A stretch of 64,000 bases of DNA from Paramecium octaurelia (lineage: Eukaryota > Ciliophora > Oligohymenophorea > Peniculida > Parameciidae). The translations under genes were made by a program, and so were the position numbers. Below the pieces are notes generated by a model. That model was not told the DNA's origin. It made no database searches and saw only the letters and a program-made list of their open reading frames with translations. The stretch is from the NCBI GenBank assembly GCA_905182995.1, contig CAJJDP010000126.1, positions 187,762 through 251,761 of the forward strand. The letters run 5' to 3'. Shown here piece after piece: positions 36,603 through 49,700 of the stretch (within the stretch, counting starts at the first letter, position 1; the number at the start of each line of letters is the position of its first letter).

Positions 36603-38603
36603 ATGCTTTCCTATCAAAATGTTGCACAAAATTAATATTAGAAAGAGAAGACCATTCCCTCACCCAGTCCCCTCTCAAGACCCAAAGACAATAATACAAA
36701 TCAATAACCAGCTCCAGTTCCACAACCTTTCAATACATTACTCCCAACCAATCTGTAACTTTTTTTATCTCTATCCCCACTCATAGCTTACATCCCCAGA
36801 CAATTGAAAATGACAAATAATCGTAAGTTTTTGCTTCTTTCATTTAGAATCAAATCCAACCCAACCCCAAAGGATTAATCATATAAGTCAAATTACAATT
36901 TCGAGCAAATCAATCCCCAAGAGCAGGTGCTTCTTGAAAAGCAATAATCACTCAGGGAAGAGGGTGAAGACTTAAAGTAAAGCAATTATCTCCTACCTAG
37001 ATCACAATTGAGGAAGTTATAGAATGAGAATTCACAACTCAAAAAAGTTATCGACTAACTCCAATCTGAATTGTATTCAGTTTACCTTCTAATCCTTTAG
37101 ATAATCGGTTAAAAACCAAAAGTCGATTGAACAAGAACTCAAAGCCAAATTCGATTATTAGGAAGAAATGATTCTTAAGTTGAAATCCGAAGTTCGCAGA
37201 AAATAAGAGGCTCTCCAAGAGAACCAATATAAGTTGGGAGACTTAGACAGAATGTAGAAGAAGTTGGAAGATTACAATTACCTAACCTCTAAATAAAATG
37301 AACTAAACAAATAAATCAAAGATCTCCAAGATTAGGTCTCAGATCAGAAAAGACAACTAGTCTATCTCAATTCTGTTGAACATGAAAATACCAATTTAAA
37401 GGGATACATTGAAACCTACAAATAACAATTGAGAGAAAAGGATCTAAGAATTGAATAGCAGAGAGAACAATAGGAACAATTGTACTCCGATAATAAAAAG
37501 ATGAAAACAACCTTGGATATGTTTAATTTTGAACTCAAAAAACAATAAGAAAATTCTAAGGATCAATCACATAGAGCTACCATTCAAATCACAGAACTCC
37601 AAGGATAAGTGAATTCTTTATAGAAGACACTTGCTAATCAAACCCATCAGTTTGAATTATAAAAATAATAAGTCAAATCACTAGAAAATAAAGAGAAGGA
37701 ACTTTATAGTACTAAAACTTAACTATTGAAATAGGAAGAAACTAATCAAAATCTAAACTAATAGAATTTACTTTGTAAATTATTGATCTATCATTCAATT
37801 AGAACAACAGGATATAGAAAAACTATCCATGACCTTGAAGAATGGCAAATAGGAATTTCTAAATTAATAATAGAAGTTAGCCAATGCTGAACTAGAAATC
37901 AAGAAATAATCAGATCAACTTCAACAACTGCAAAAATATAAGGATCAATTGGTCCATTAATGTTAATTCCTCGATTAAGAATTGAAGAAGAAATAAGGAA
38001 ATTTAGACCAAAGCATAGCTCTAGCTCAGCATAAATAAATTGAAATGAAGACCATCCAGGATCAACAATAAAATTAACTTTAATTCCTGGAAGGCGAATT
38101 ATAAAAAAGAGATTCTATCATTTTTACTTTAGACCAATAAAATTAAGCTTTAAAAACCTAACTTGAATAATATTCTTAAGCTGACTCTGTCAATAAGAAT
38201 GAGTTGAATAGTAATTTTGCTAAAATGAGAGAAATGCACAATGATCTAATTTTATATGAAAAATAGGTCAATTCTTTAAATATGGGTATTAGATAATTTA
38301 ATTTATGTAGAAAACCATTAAATCAAGTTGTAAAGCTAGATGCTGTAAGATAGAAACAATTAATTGGAATTCGAAGTTACAAAATTAAGAGTATGCTTCT
38401 AATCTATATAGGAATAATCAATCTAATAGGACAATAGAGTAAGAAACTTAGAGACCGAATTACAGAGCCAATCATTCAATCAAAAGCTGAACACTATAAG
38501 AATGCCTTACACATCAGATTAACTTTTTCCCAATTAGTAACAGTTCTCTTTATCGAATACACCTGTGGGTTCGTTTAATCAATAATTTAATTTGTATAAA
38601 TGA
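36603..38603 (+). CDS. Long coiled-coil protein, 620 residues, five introns
   Basis: ATG 36603 (MLSYQNVAQNQYQKEK), TGA 38601-38603. Introns at 36755-36786 (32 nt), 36823-36847 (25), 37073-37100 (28), 37775-37802 (28) and 38286-38310 (25) leave 1,863 nt, 621 codons. After a Pro/Gln/Asn-rich head of about 80 residues, nearly the whole protein is heptad repeats rich in Gln, Lys, Glu and Leu (RKLQNENSQLKKVIDQLQ, DQVSDQKRQLVYLNSVEHEN, LEGELQKRDSIIF). The tail is disordered (NTPVGSFNQQFNLYK). Architecture suggests a structural, centrosomal or basal-body protein, but nothing specific is recognisable. The ATG at 36810 is out of the main frame and is not the start. Confidence 0.8.
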
Positions 38604-38655
38604 GCAAATCAAATATTGTAAAATGCAATTATTTTATTAAGTAATAAGATAATCA

Positions 38656-40943
38656 TCATTTCTTGTTTATTAAATTATTTAATATTTCCATTTTTTATTA
38701 CTTATATTTTGAATCGCAATCCTCTCTCATCCATAAAACCACCTCCAAAATATATAAGGCATATGATTCAAAACTCTGTGGATAAAGTTGAAGCAATCCA
38801 TCCATTTCACTCTTTGGATTGTTGATTGATTTGATAAGAGTCGTCAAGATCTTATCAAACTATTAAGCACTTGTCTTACCGACCTAAGTAATATAATCTT
38901 ATTCGATAGAATTCATTATGACATCTCTGTCTCTCTACATTTACGGTACAACCAACTCTTTATTAGACAGTATCATCTAAATAGCCGCCTTCTTATCTTT
39001 TTCTTTCTTTTTCTTATCTTTATCCTATTCATTCACAAAACTCAGGTTTGTTAACAATTTTGGAAAGAAACCTAATATTATCTAATTTATAATATACCTT
39101 TAGGAATGCCTGCAATAAATTATACAGTAAATAATAATTATTCTTCGTATGTGGTGATTAGTTATTTGAATATTAATTTCACTAGTTTGTTAAAATGAAT
39201 CTAATTTAACATTAGCAATTAAATATCCTTAAGGTAATCCTTAATGGTGAATAGTGCTTAGTCTATCAAGTTCTCATTCTACCATTTAGGTTAAAATAGA
39301 AATGGGATAATTTAATCATTAATTTCATTAAAAACCAACTTACAGGATTTTTCTAACAACTAATTAATGATTTCGTTGAATCCCCCAGTTAAATCTTAAT
39401 AAAATATTTATTAGACTCTTTCTGATATTAACTAATTACAAAATTTTAAACAATATTCCTTTGTTTCATTAGAATATGTCATGCATTTGTAATAATTATT
39501 TGTTTATAAAACCAATAGATAAATCGGTGACACTTCTCCTTCCTACTCATTGCTAGGAATTTCATTTATAAAATCTCTGCATTCTTTTTTCAAGACTTCC
39601 TATAGAGTACCACAGACGGAACGAATAAATTCAATAAATATTTCTCCCTTGAGATTTGGACCTAGAATATCTAATTATTAATTGATAAAGTGAAATATAT
39701 CTTCTGGGAAGTAGGTTAATAAATCTTATTTAGTTTTAATAAGTTTAGTGATGTTTTCTAGGGTTTGCTATTCACTCTTGTCCTTTCTTATTGCCTTTTC
39801 GGAATAATCGATAATTAAATTGTTTACATGATCCTGAAAGATGGGCATATAAGATTTAACTTTACATCTTAAGGCAACGTATGATTCACTCTGTTCACCA
39901 ACTCTGCTTAACAATTATTCGTATGAATCAACCCAACTTAGTAGATTGATTAAAGTACCAAATGACTCAGTCACCTTTTATTCATCTTCAAGGAAGGGAA
40001 GGATTCTCTTTTCTACATTTACTTTATATTAATCTTCAATAATTTAAAAAATTTCATAATGTTTTGGAAAGCATTTTACAGTGTGGTCAAATGCCAAAAT
40101 TAAATCAGCAGATGAAAACTTAGATTGCTCTAAAATTTAGACAGCATCCTTTGCATCCTTTAATTTCTAATTAAACTTCTCATCAATTCCCTTTTAAATA
40201 GTTTCTATGGTTCTTTATTTATAAATCAATTCCTTCTTTCTCAATTCCCTGGATTTATCAGCAGTCTCAATAATTTGTAATGCCTTTATCAATTATTAAG
40301 GTTTCTTGATAGATGCTTCAATGGTTATGAAAAAGATCTCGTATATCTTGTCATAGAACTTGTTCTCAAATTCTGATAGACATTTGAATTCATTGAGGAT
40401 AACACTCAAGTCTTATTTCGATTATGGAGATGTATTGACTGCTTCTATGATGTTGTCTCTAATATCCACCAATGCAATTAATTTATAATGAAGATTTTCA
40501 TAATCACAATTTCCACTCTAAAATGTAGAATTCATTTTATCAATTTCTTCTTAGACTCTGAATATGTACTTCATTTGATCAAGCATTAATCCAATATTTT
40601 TGCGATAAAAAAATATCTTCTCATATTTGACTAATTCTTTGTGAAATTCACTATCATTATCAAATTCTTAATTTAGAATTTCTATTTTTTATTCGCATTT
40701 TTCAACATTGTTAAAGCAGTGATCCATAAAAGTCTTTGTTTTATTGAGAGCATCTATTTAGGTTTTAATCATCTTCTAAATCTTTTCTTCTAGTTCCAAT
40801 TATTGTTCAATAAATGAATTAAGCAACTTATCGAACTTCTCATCTTCCTAATAGATTGGATTGCCTAAGATCTCCATAATCGTTAGATTGGCTGCAGTCT
40901 TAGCTTCTTCTTCATTTTAAAACACTTTTTAACATTAATACAT
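38656..40943 (-). CDS. SEC6: Exocyst complex subunit Sec6 (EXOC3)
   Basis: ATG 40943, TGA 38658-38656; one 26-nt intron near 39,095 removes a frameshift and leaves 753 residues, close to the size of other Sec6 proteins. The strongest match is the central segment VKCFPKHYEIFQIIEDQY followed by a helix containing LINLLSWVDSYEQLL, which parallels the QCFPPHYEIF and LLTWV segments of animal Sec6. The N-terminus is a coiled coil (QQLELEEKIQKMIKTQ) and the rest is helical bundles. A lysine-rich insert (KDKKKKEKDKKAA) sits near the C-terminus. Sec6 is a core subunit of the exocyst, which tethers secretory vesicles at the plasma membrane before SNARE fusion. It ends 52 nt from the convergent coiled-coil gene. 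Confidence 0.87.
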
Positions 40944-40978
40944 GATTAATTAATAAATATATTGAAATAATTATTAAC

Positions 40979-41188
40979 ATGAGAGAACTTGAATATAGAG
41001 CTTATGAAGTTTATTCAGGTAATATTCTGGTTGATTATTGGTCGAACAAACAAAATGATCATAGTTATCCTAAGGTTGAGATGAAAAAGATCAATAAAAA
41101 GATGAGCAAATTGCAAATCAAGGAATTGAAAAGGGAAAACAAGGCATCTAATCAAATTATAAAATAAATTACATCCTTGTGTATCTGA
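40979..41188 (+). CDS. Small basic protein, 69 residues, unidentified
   Basis: Complete short frame ATG 40979 to TGA 41186-41188, with no intron. It reads MRELEYRAYEVYSGNILVDY, then a lysine-rich helix (KINKKMSKLQIKELKREN) and ends QITSLCI. It starts 35 nt from the divergent Sec6 start. Codon use looks natural, but at this length a chance ORF cannot be excluded. No family recognised and no signal peptide. Confidence 0.4.
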
Positions 41189-41454
41189 TTTTGATACTTC
41201 AAGTAATATTTATAGAATTATATTTATATAATATGACTAAAAAATAAGAAAATAAAATAATTCTTTTTAGGAATGATTTGCAAACGTTCCATGAAATATA
41301 AGGATTCCTGTTCTCCTTAGTTTTGTCATTTGAGATTTTTAATTTAAAATTATGCGAGTGCTTAGATCGAAACAAAAAAAAATAATAAGTACATCAATAA
41401 AGAAAAAAGTATAAATCTAAAAAGAAGAAATTTTAATTTTAATTAATTAATAAT
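41189..41454. other. Intergenic, nothing identified
   Basis: AT-rich spacer between the small forward ORF and the convergent anoctamin gene. A locally higher-complexity stretch near 41,270-41,370 could be a small RNA, but I could not fit a known fold. Confidence 0.3.
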
Positions 41455-44400
41455 TCATTCAGCAATCTCTTCATTTCTATTGCTACTCTCATCTTGATTG
41501 AATATTTATGAAACCTATTGTGAATAGATGACGCCTCCAATTTTTAAGTTAATTTTGGCTGGAGTGTATGATTTTTGACCAGTTTGAGCAAAACCCTTAA
41601 AATAGTGATAGATCTTACTTTAACTACTTTATCAACAACATATTAATGTCTTTTGTTTAGAATAGTTGCTGATTCTGGTTCGTCTGGCACCAAAAATCGG
41701 ATAAAATATTTCAATGCCAAAAAAACTACTAGTAAAACTGAAAATATAACAATTTGATTCGTTTGAATTGTTTAGGAGGTATAGACAATTAATCCAGAGT
41801 TTGAGAATATCCCAAAAAATGTGATTACTTCTAAAATAATGAGCCAATTTCCTATTGTTGCAGCTCCCTGAGGGAAGGGTCTTCTTGATACTCTGATCAA
41901 CTTGAACTTATCAACTTGTATTTCTATAATGTTCGAAACAAATGCTAAGATATAGCATGATGGGAAGGCAAGTCCAAACAAAGCAAGGTACGAAAACTAA
42001 ATAACAAGTTCCATATAATCATTGACTGTTCCATCTACTTCCTCATTTGTTTGATATGGTTCTAATTCCATTTGATCATCAATGGCTGAATCAATCAACT
42101 TAAATGCATGTTCAACTTCTTTGGTAGTTTTGGACTTCATTTGCTAGGGTTTTATAGTATGAAATGATGTACTTTTGTAATAAAAGCCTTGATATAGGGA
42201 GTCGCCAATTCTGGAATGTTTTTACCTATGTTTGATAGAAAAATAACAGTCATCTGATTTGATAACACTTAAAAACAGTCATTCTACACATCCTCACTTA
42301 CTTTACACAATTGTAATTATGAAAAATATCCGGACAAAAATGAAATAATAAAGAAAGAATTGAAACTACAATAATGATCATAACTTACTTGTTGACAAAC
42401 ATAAATATGAATATTTTAGCAATAAGAGAATTTTCATAGGATGACAAAATCTTATGGTTTTCATACATATTGAAAATGTCACTTAATTTTTAATAGACAA
42501 AGTTAAAAAAGTTAATTTAAATAAAATTTAAAAGAGCTGGAACATTCTAAGCATAAAAGGGATCGGCTTTCTATTGTAACATTAAATTCTTAAAGAAAAA
42601 TATTCCCAACACACTACCAATGACACATCCTATGATAAGAAAACTAACAGCCAATGAAAACAATTGTTTCATCTTTCTCAAAAAAGGAGAGTAAAATTCT
42701 TCATTCAAATCATCGTTTGTAATTGACCTTATATATTTACCTTGAAAAGCGGGTCTTTCAGCTTCATCCTCTTCAAAATTTTGTTACCCAAACTAAACAC
42801 TAAATAGGATTTGTTCTCTTTTCCAAAATTCAATGAAGAACGTACTCCAAATAATGATAGCCAATGAAAATAGGATAATCATAGTGGATTTCGCTTCTTC
42901 TGTGGAAGCAGAGATCAATCCTTAGGCAATAATACCAATAATGGCCATATACCATAGTTGTTTAGTGAAATAACTCAAAAAAGAGAAATACAGAGCAATT
43001 TTTTCACCAAAATAATCCCTCATAGAATTGATTGATACATGCCAAGGGATCCTAAAATTAAAGGCACTTGATTCCTCTAAACTATCTGAATCAAAATCAG
43101 TTGGTTCTGCTTCATCCTTTAATTCATTAAAGAGATTTTTTAATTCATATTCGTGTTCAGTATCTTCTTTTGGTTGCATAAACTCACCTTCTATAAGTTT
43201 CTCGAAGAATGGACTTTTTGGAATGGCTTGCAATTGATAATGGTCGTGAATTGGGAAATAGGCAGTCACAATAAGTTCTTTAATCATTTTTAAAATATTG
43301 ATGTTTTTTAATACAATGGCATGAGTAATCTTAATCTTCTCCATATTAATAAATTCTGATCTCAAACCTTTCTCATTGACTTCATACTTTCTCCACATTG
43401 AGTTTCCGACCTCATTATTAGGTTAAAAGAATTCAGTGTAAGGTGCTACTGGGTCTACATTTAGTCTACCCCATAAATTCAATAAGATTGACTTATTCTA
43501 TGTTATCTCACTCATAACACTTGGATGATTTTTATACCATAATTCATTTGCATCTCCCAATGCCTTTCTGAAGATCAATTTATACAAGAAAGCTTAATTA
43601 TCTTAGATCTGAGTATTCCCTTTTTTCTTTAAATTTTGTATCTTCTACCCAAAATGCAACAGGATCTCCATATAAATGTAATAGATCTCCCATTCCTTCC
43701 TAGTGATATCTTTATCATNTAATGATCATAACTTACTTGTTGACAAACATAAATATGAATATTTTAGCAATAAGAGAATTTTCATAGGATGACAAAATCT
43801 TATGGTTTTCATACATATTGAAAATGTCACTTAATTTTTAATAGACAAAGTTAAAAAAGTTAATTTAAATAAAATTTAAAAGAGCTGGAACATTCTAAGC
43901 ATAAAAGGGATCGGCTTTCTATTGTAACATTAAATTCTTAAAGAAAAATATTCCCAACACACTACCAATGACACATCCTATGATAAGAAAACTAACAGCC
44001 AATGAAAACAATTGTTTCATCTTTCTCAAAAAAGGAGAGTAAAATTCTTCATTCAAATCATCGTTTGTAATTGACCTTATATATTTACCTTGAAAAGCGG
44101 GTCTTTCAGCTTCATCCTCTTCAAAATTTTGTTACCCAAACTAAACACTAAATAGGATTTGTTCTCTTTTCCAAAATTCAATGAAGAACGTACTCCAAAT
44201 AATGATAGCCAATGAAAATAGGATAATCATAGTGGATTTCGCTTCTTCTGTGGAAGCAGAGATCAATCCTTAGGCAATAATACCAATAATGGCCATATAC
44301 CATAGTTGTTTAGTGAAATAACTCAAAAAAGAGAAATACAGAGCAATTTTTTCACCAAAATAATCCCTCATAGAATTGATTGATACATGCCAAGGGATCC

Positions 44401-46729
44401 TAAAATTAAAGGCACTTGATTCCTCTAAACTATCTGAATCAAAATCAGTTGGTTCTGCTTCATCCTTTAATTCATTAAAGAGATTTTTTAATTCATATTC
44501 GTGTTCAGTATCTTCTTTTGGTTGCATAAACTCACCTTCTATAAGTTTCTCGAAGAATGGACTTTTTGGAATGGCTTGCAATTGATAATGGTCGTGAATT
44601 GGGAAATAGGCAGTCACAATAAGTTCTTTAATCATTTTTAAAATATTGATGTTTTTTAATACAATGGCATGAGTAATCTTAATCTTCTCCATATTAATAA
44701 ATTCTGATCTCAAACCTTTCTCATTGACTTCATACTTTCTCCACATTGAGTTTCCGACCTCATTATTAGGTTAAAAGAATTCAGTGTAAGGTGCTACTGG
44801 GTCTACATTTAGTCTACCCCATAAATTCAATAAGATTGACTTATTCTATGTTATCTCACTCATAACACTTGGATGATTTTTATACCATAATTCATTTGCA
44901 TCTCCCAATGCCTTTCTGAAGATCAATTTATACAAGAAAGCTTAATTATCTTAGATCTGAGTATTCCCTTTTTTCTTTAAATTTTGTATCTTCTACCCAA
45001 AATGCAACAGGATCTCCATATAAATGTAATAGATCTCCCATTCCTTCCTAGTGATATCTTTATCATTAATCAATTCGACTTTCTCGTGACTCTAATCAAT
45101 ATTAAGTTCTTTGGCTATGATTTTCATAATTTTATCAACTTCTTGCTACTTTAGGATGGTGTACACCTAGAGTAAAGTGTCATCCCATTAGCAAATAATA
45201 GGATAGAGAGAATCACAATAATTTCCAATGGTTTAATTGTTCTGCTACTAAACATTCTCTTCTATTTTGATTTCCTCTTAATCTACATATTTTTTCTCCT
45301 TGAAATCTTGCATCTTTTTAAAATGCTACAATTAATCAACTAAAGCTTGATTTGGATCAGTATTTAAATCCTTATTGTCTTTCTTATCTGACTAATCCTA
45401 CTTCTTTTTAAACTCATCCTCTTTACCTTGAGCCTCCTTCCTTGAATCAATAATTTCTTAAAGCTTTTTCTTAATTTCTTCATTGTTTGCATATTGTCTA
45501 ATGTAATTCTTTAATCTTAAAGGTCTGAAACTTTCATCAACTGGTTCCAAACTAAACAAATCAGCAAACCCCAATTCAATCTATTTTGTGACCTTCATAT
45601 TTTGAGCTGATCTTTTGACCACCTCTTTACTGCTTTTTAAGATAAGGAAAATCAACTCTCCTGTGCCATTTATAAACTACCTGCAATGAAGAAATCCATT
45701 TCTACACAATTTGGCCATAATTGTAAATCTGATCAATGTTAGAAAATCCTTTGGGGGAGTATTTTGGCATGTCCATTCATACTTTTCTTGAAATTCATCA
45801 ATTTTAGTCTTCTTTAAATATTGGCCTTGACACCATTTTTTTTTGACTTTTTTGAATTGAGAAGTATCACTTATATCTACTTTTTGCAATTCTTTTATTG
45901 GATCTAAAACCATATTCGGATTAACCTCCATTTTATCAGGTTCAATACCAATTTCATCTAAATAGGCTTATTTCTTTTGTTAAATAACTTCACCTCCTTT
46001 TTTCTATTCATCTTCTTATAACTTTTGATCTTGCTCTTATTTTTTATACATTCTTAAGAAATCTAGATATCTATCATAGGATGTTTTTTCTTGTTTTTTT
46101 TGTAACTATTCCTTTTCCTCTCCGAATTGTGTGGCAGTCTATAAAGACTTGATTGTTTTTTATTTATCTTCTTTCTTTAAATTTTTCTTTTTCTTCTTTT
46201 TTTGGTTTCCCTCGTCCTTCTTATCTTCGTAATCATCTAAAGTTAAAAATGCCAATAGAAAAGAACATCTTTCTTTTTTCATCTATGATTTTGAAACCTC
46301 ATCAGTCATCACAGTTAACATTTCATCGTATATTTTGACAGCATCTTTGAAGGAAACTGGTCTATTCTCGCAATTATCGGAGTCTGGATTTTAAAATATT
46401 ACAGCCAAATCTCCAATATTGTAATCATCGTATGTTCCTTTAACTTCTGCAAATTCATTTGGATTCAGAAATTCATCTTAAATTTTTTCTTCCTTGTATT
46501 CCTTATCATTGATATCCTTATCAACCAAATCTTTTGCAGTTTTCTTCTTTAGAAATTTCTTAGCATCGACTTAATTTGTAAAGAAGCCCAGAATTTCCCT
46601 TAAGGACTCTTCCTTTTGGTTTTAAATTTTTTATTATTTTAGTTTCTTAGAATTCAGGGATTGCTTATTTTGCACCTTCGATTTCCCTTAAATCTATTTA
46701 GCCGATTATGATTTTTGCTAAGTCGACAT
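41455..46729 (-). CDS. Anoctamin (TMEM16) family membrane protein, copy 1, interrupted by an assembly duplication
   Basis: ATG 46729, TGA 41457-41455. Removing one copy of the 1.35-kb duplicate and three introns (42388-42366, 23 nt; a 29-nt intron near 42,155; 41618-41596, 23 nt) gives 1,283 residues. The first 600 or so residues are cytosolic, charged and glutamine-rich. The anoctamin region follows, with LWGRLNVDPVAPYTEFF, SIRDYFGEK-like SMRDYFGEKIALYFSFLSYF, several membrane spans, the pore region DYMELVIQFSYLALFGLAFP and the following helix NIIEIQVDKFKLIRV. The acidic residues of DYMEL and of NIIEIQVD occupy positions of the calcium ligands of TMEM16 proteins. Members are calcium-activated chloride channels or lipid scramblases; which one cannot be told. 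The gene is tandem with a paralogue at 46798. Confidence 0.85.
42372..43718. repeat. Direct duplicate, copy A, left of the single N at 43719
   Basis: This 1,347-nt block appears base-for-base identical to 43720-45066 (offset 1,348). Both carry the same exon of the anoctamin gene, including identical start and end positions of all open frames. It ends exactly at the N. The likely explanation is an unmerged contig overlap. Confidence 0.9.
43719..43719. other. Single ambiguous base N (contig join)
   Basis: The only N in this part of the window lies exactly between two identical 1,347-nt copies, which marks a scaffold join rather than a sequencing ambiguity. Confidence 0.9.
43720..45066. repeat. 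Direct duplicate, copy B, right of the single N at 43719
   Basis: Copy of 42372-43718. Reading the anoctamin gene from its start, copy B continues in frame from the N-terminal part; copy A is then needed only to continue into the C-terminal part, so one copy is redundant. Confidence 0.9.
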
Positions 46730-46797
46730 TTTCAATAAAATAATAAATTAATTTGAAAAAATAAACAACAATTAATTAAAAGAAAGTGTATTCAAGT

Positions 46798-49700
46798 TCA
46801 ATTCTCCTCCTCACTGCTTATTACCTCCCTTGGACCTCCAATCTATCTATTAATCTTTTGAATTAAATATCTGGCATTGCTTTCAGTTTGAAATCCCTAA
46901 AATAATTATATCACTTCTCATTACTTTAACCGCCTTCTCCACAACAAATTCATGTCTTCTATTCAACACCAGAGCCTCCGCAGGTTCATCAGGCACTAGA
47001 AATCTGATAATATATTTTAGTGTTAAGAATACAATTAAAAGTGTGCTAAATACTTACACTTGGTTTTCCTTAATTATTTCTGAAGTAAAAACAATCAAAC
47101 CAGCATTTGTAAATATTGCCAGAAATGAAATCATTTCAAATATAACCAACCAATTTCCTATTGAAGATGCACCTTGAGGGAATGGTCGTCTTGAATAGTT
47201 AAAGAAATTGAATTTATCAACTTGAAGTTTGACTACATTCTAAACAAAAGCCAAAATGTAACAAGCTGGAAATGCTAAACCAAATAGTGAAAGATAAGAG
47301 AACTAAATTGCCAACTCCATATAGTCATTTACACTTCCATCCACCTCTTCGTTAGTTTGATAGGGGTCTAATTTTAATTGCCTTTCAATCTCCTCATCAA
47401 TCAGATTGAATGGATGTTCTACGAGTTTTTCATCCTTCTTTGTCAATAGCTAAATTATCATATTTGTATATCAATACATTTGTAATGAATGCTTTTATAT
47501 GTGGAGCAACTAGTTTAGGGATTTAGAGTGATATAATATTCGTTAAGAATATGGTTGTCATCTAATTAGACAGAATTTAAAAACAATCATTTTAGATTTC
47601 TAAATTGACTTAACATAATTTGAGTTAGACAAAGTAACTCGACAAAAATGATGTAATAAAAAATTAAATGAAACTATAAAATACATTGTAATTGTTACTT
47701 ATTAACAAATCTAAAAATAGTGAATTTAGCAACAAGAGAATTTTCATAAGTCGACAATATTTTGTGATTCTCCAAAACATTAAATGTTTACCCAACTTTA
47801 TTGTAGATGAAGTTAAAAAAGTTAATGGAAACAGCTTATAGAATACTCGGAATTGTATTAGAAAGAGTTTAATCAAGCTTTTATTCAATCAATGTATTCT
47901 TAAGAATGTTGATGCCAATCACACAACCAATAACACATCCAATGATTATAGCACTTATTGATAATGCTAACAGTTATTTCATTTTCCTTTTTAAAGGAGA
48001 GTAAAACTCTTCATTCAGATCATCATTCAATACAGATCTTATGAAGTCTCCCTCAAAGGCTGGACGTTCTGCTTCATCAGCTTCAAAATTTTGTTATCCA
48101 AATCTCACACTAAAGTACACCTATTCTCTCTTCCAAAATTCCATAAAAAATGTACTCCAAATAATAATAATGATTGAAAATCCAATAATGGCTGTCTGTC
48201 TTAATTCTAATGAAGAGGAGGACATAATCCCCTATGTAATTATACTGATAACAGCCATATACCATAACTATTTGGCATAGTAACTCAAAAAATCAAAATA
48301 CAAAGCAATCTTCTCCCCAAAATAATCACGTATCGAATCAATAGGAACGAACCAAGGTACTCTGGGATTGAATCCACTTTCCTTTTCCAAACTTTCAGAA
48401 TCGAAATCTGTTGACTCTGCCTCATCTGCTAATTCTTTAAATAAATCTCTTAAGTACTTCTCACCTTCAGAGGATTCTTTCTCTATTATAAACCCGTTCT
48501 TTTTTAAGGGCTCAAAGAATTGTTTCTTTAACTCTCCTTACCCTTTTAATTGATGTAAATCATGAACAGGGAAATACGCAAAAAGATATTGCATTTACAA
48601 CATCTTTAAAATGTTAATATGCTTCAAAACAATGGAATTCGTAATCTTAATTTTTTCCATATTAATAAATTCTGAACGATGCTTATTTTCATTAATCTCG
48701 TACTTTCTCCACAGGGATGAACCTGCACTCCCTGATGATTTAAAGTACTCCGTATATGGTGCAACTGGAGTGATATTGAGTCTTCCCCATAAATTGAATA
48801 TGATTTGCTTCTCTCCGTTAAATTCTCTCCAAAAACTTTGGTTCTCAGCATACCATATTTGGTTGGCATCTCCTAGTGCCTTAAGGAAAACTAGTTTATA
48901 GAGGAAAGCAATATTCTCTATTACTTCCTTCATCTTTTGCTCTTTTGCCCATTAGATTTTCTTACCAAAACATAATATACTTTCTAAATAGAGATAATAG
49001 ACTTGCCATTCTTCATCAGTTATTGGTATATCATCAATCAATTCAACCTTCTCATGACTTTGATCTATATTTAAGTCTGTAACAACCTCTTTCAATATCT
49101 TATCAACTTCTCGTTATTTTTTCACTACATTATATTTCAAGTCCTTTCCCTTCCATTGTCTTACTTTGATATACAATTTCAAACAATAATTTTCAACATC
49201 CTAACAATTCAAATAATCAAATTCAGGTTCAGGCTAACCATATTCTTCTTATGCCAATATATTTCTTAAATCATCGTCAATAAGCCTGACATAACTTTTC
49301 AATCTCAAAGGTCTAAATTCATTATCTACAGGTTCCAGGGAAAATAAATCTGCGAATCCCATCTCTATTTATTTAGTTATCTTCATTTTCTAAGCTTGTC
49401 TTGTAATGACTTATTGATGACTTTTAACAACAACAAAAATATGTTTTCCAGTTGTCGAAACAAATTATCTACAATGAACGAAAGCATTTCTAGATAGTTT
49501 ATTAATAACTGTTATACGAACAAGAGTCAAGAAGTCTTTTGGAGGTGAATTTTGGCAAATCCAATCATAATCTACTTCGTCATTCATTCTCTTTACTAGA
49601 TACCCTCCCTTGCTTAGTTATTTACTGACATTTTTGAATTGCTTAATATTATTAAGATCAATTTTAAGTAATTCTTTAAGCGGATCTATGATGATGTCTT

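Noticed and set aside
43028-43237. Forward 69-residue frame present twice (also 44376-44585)
   Set aside because: Antisense shadow of the anoctamin exon; its double occurrence is due to the duplicated assembly block.
42372-45066. Genuine recent tandem exon duplication
   Set aside because: The copies look fully identical, meet exactly at an N, and the duplicated exon would make no sense in the protein.
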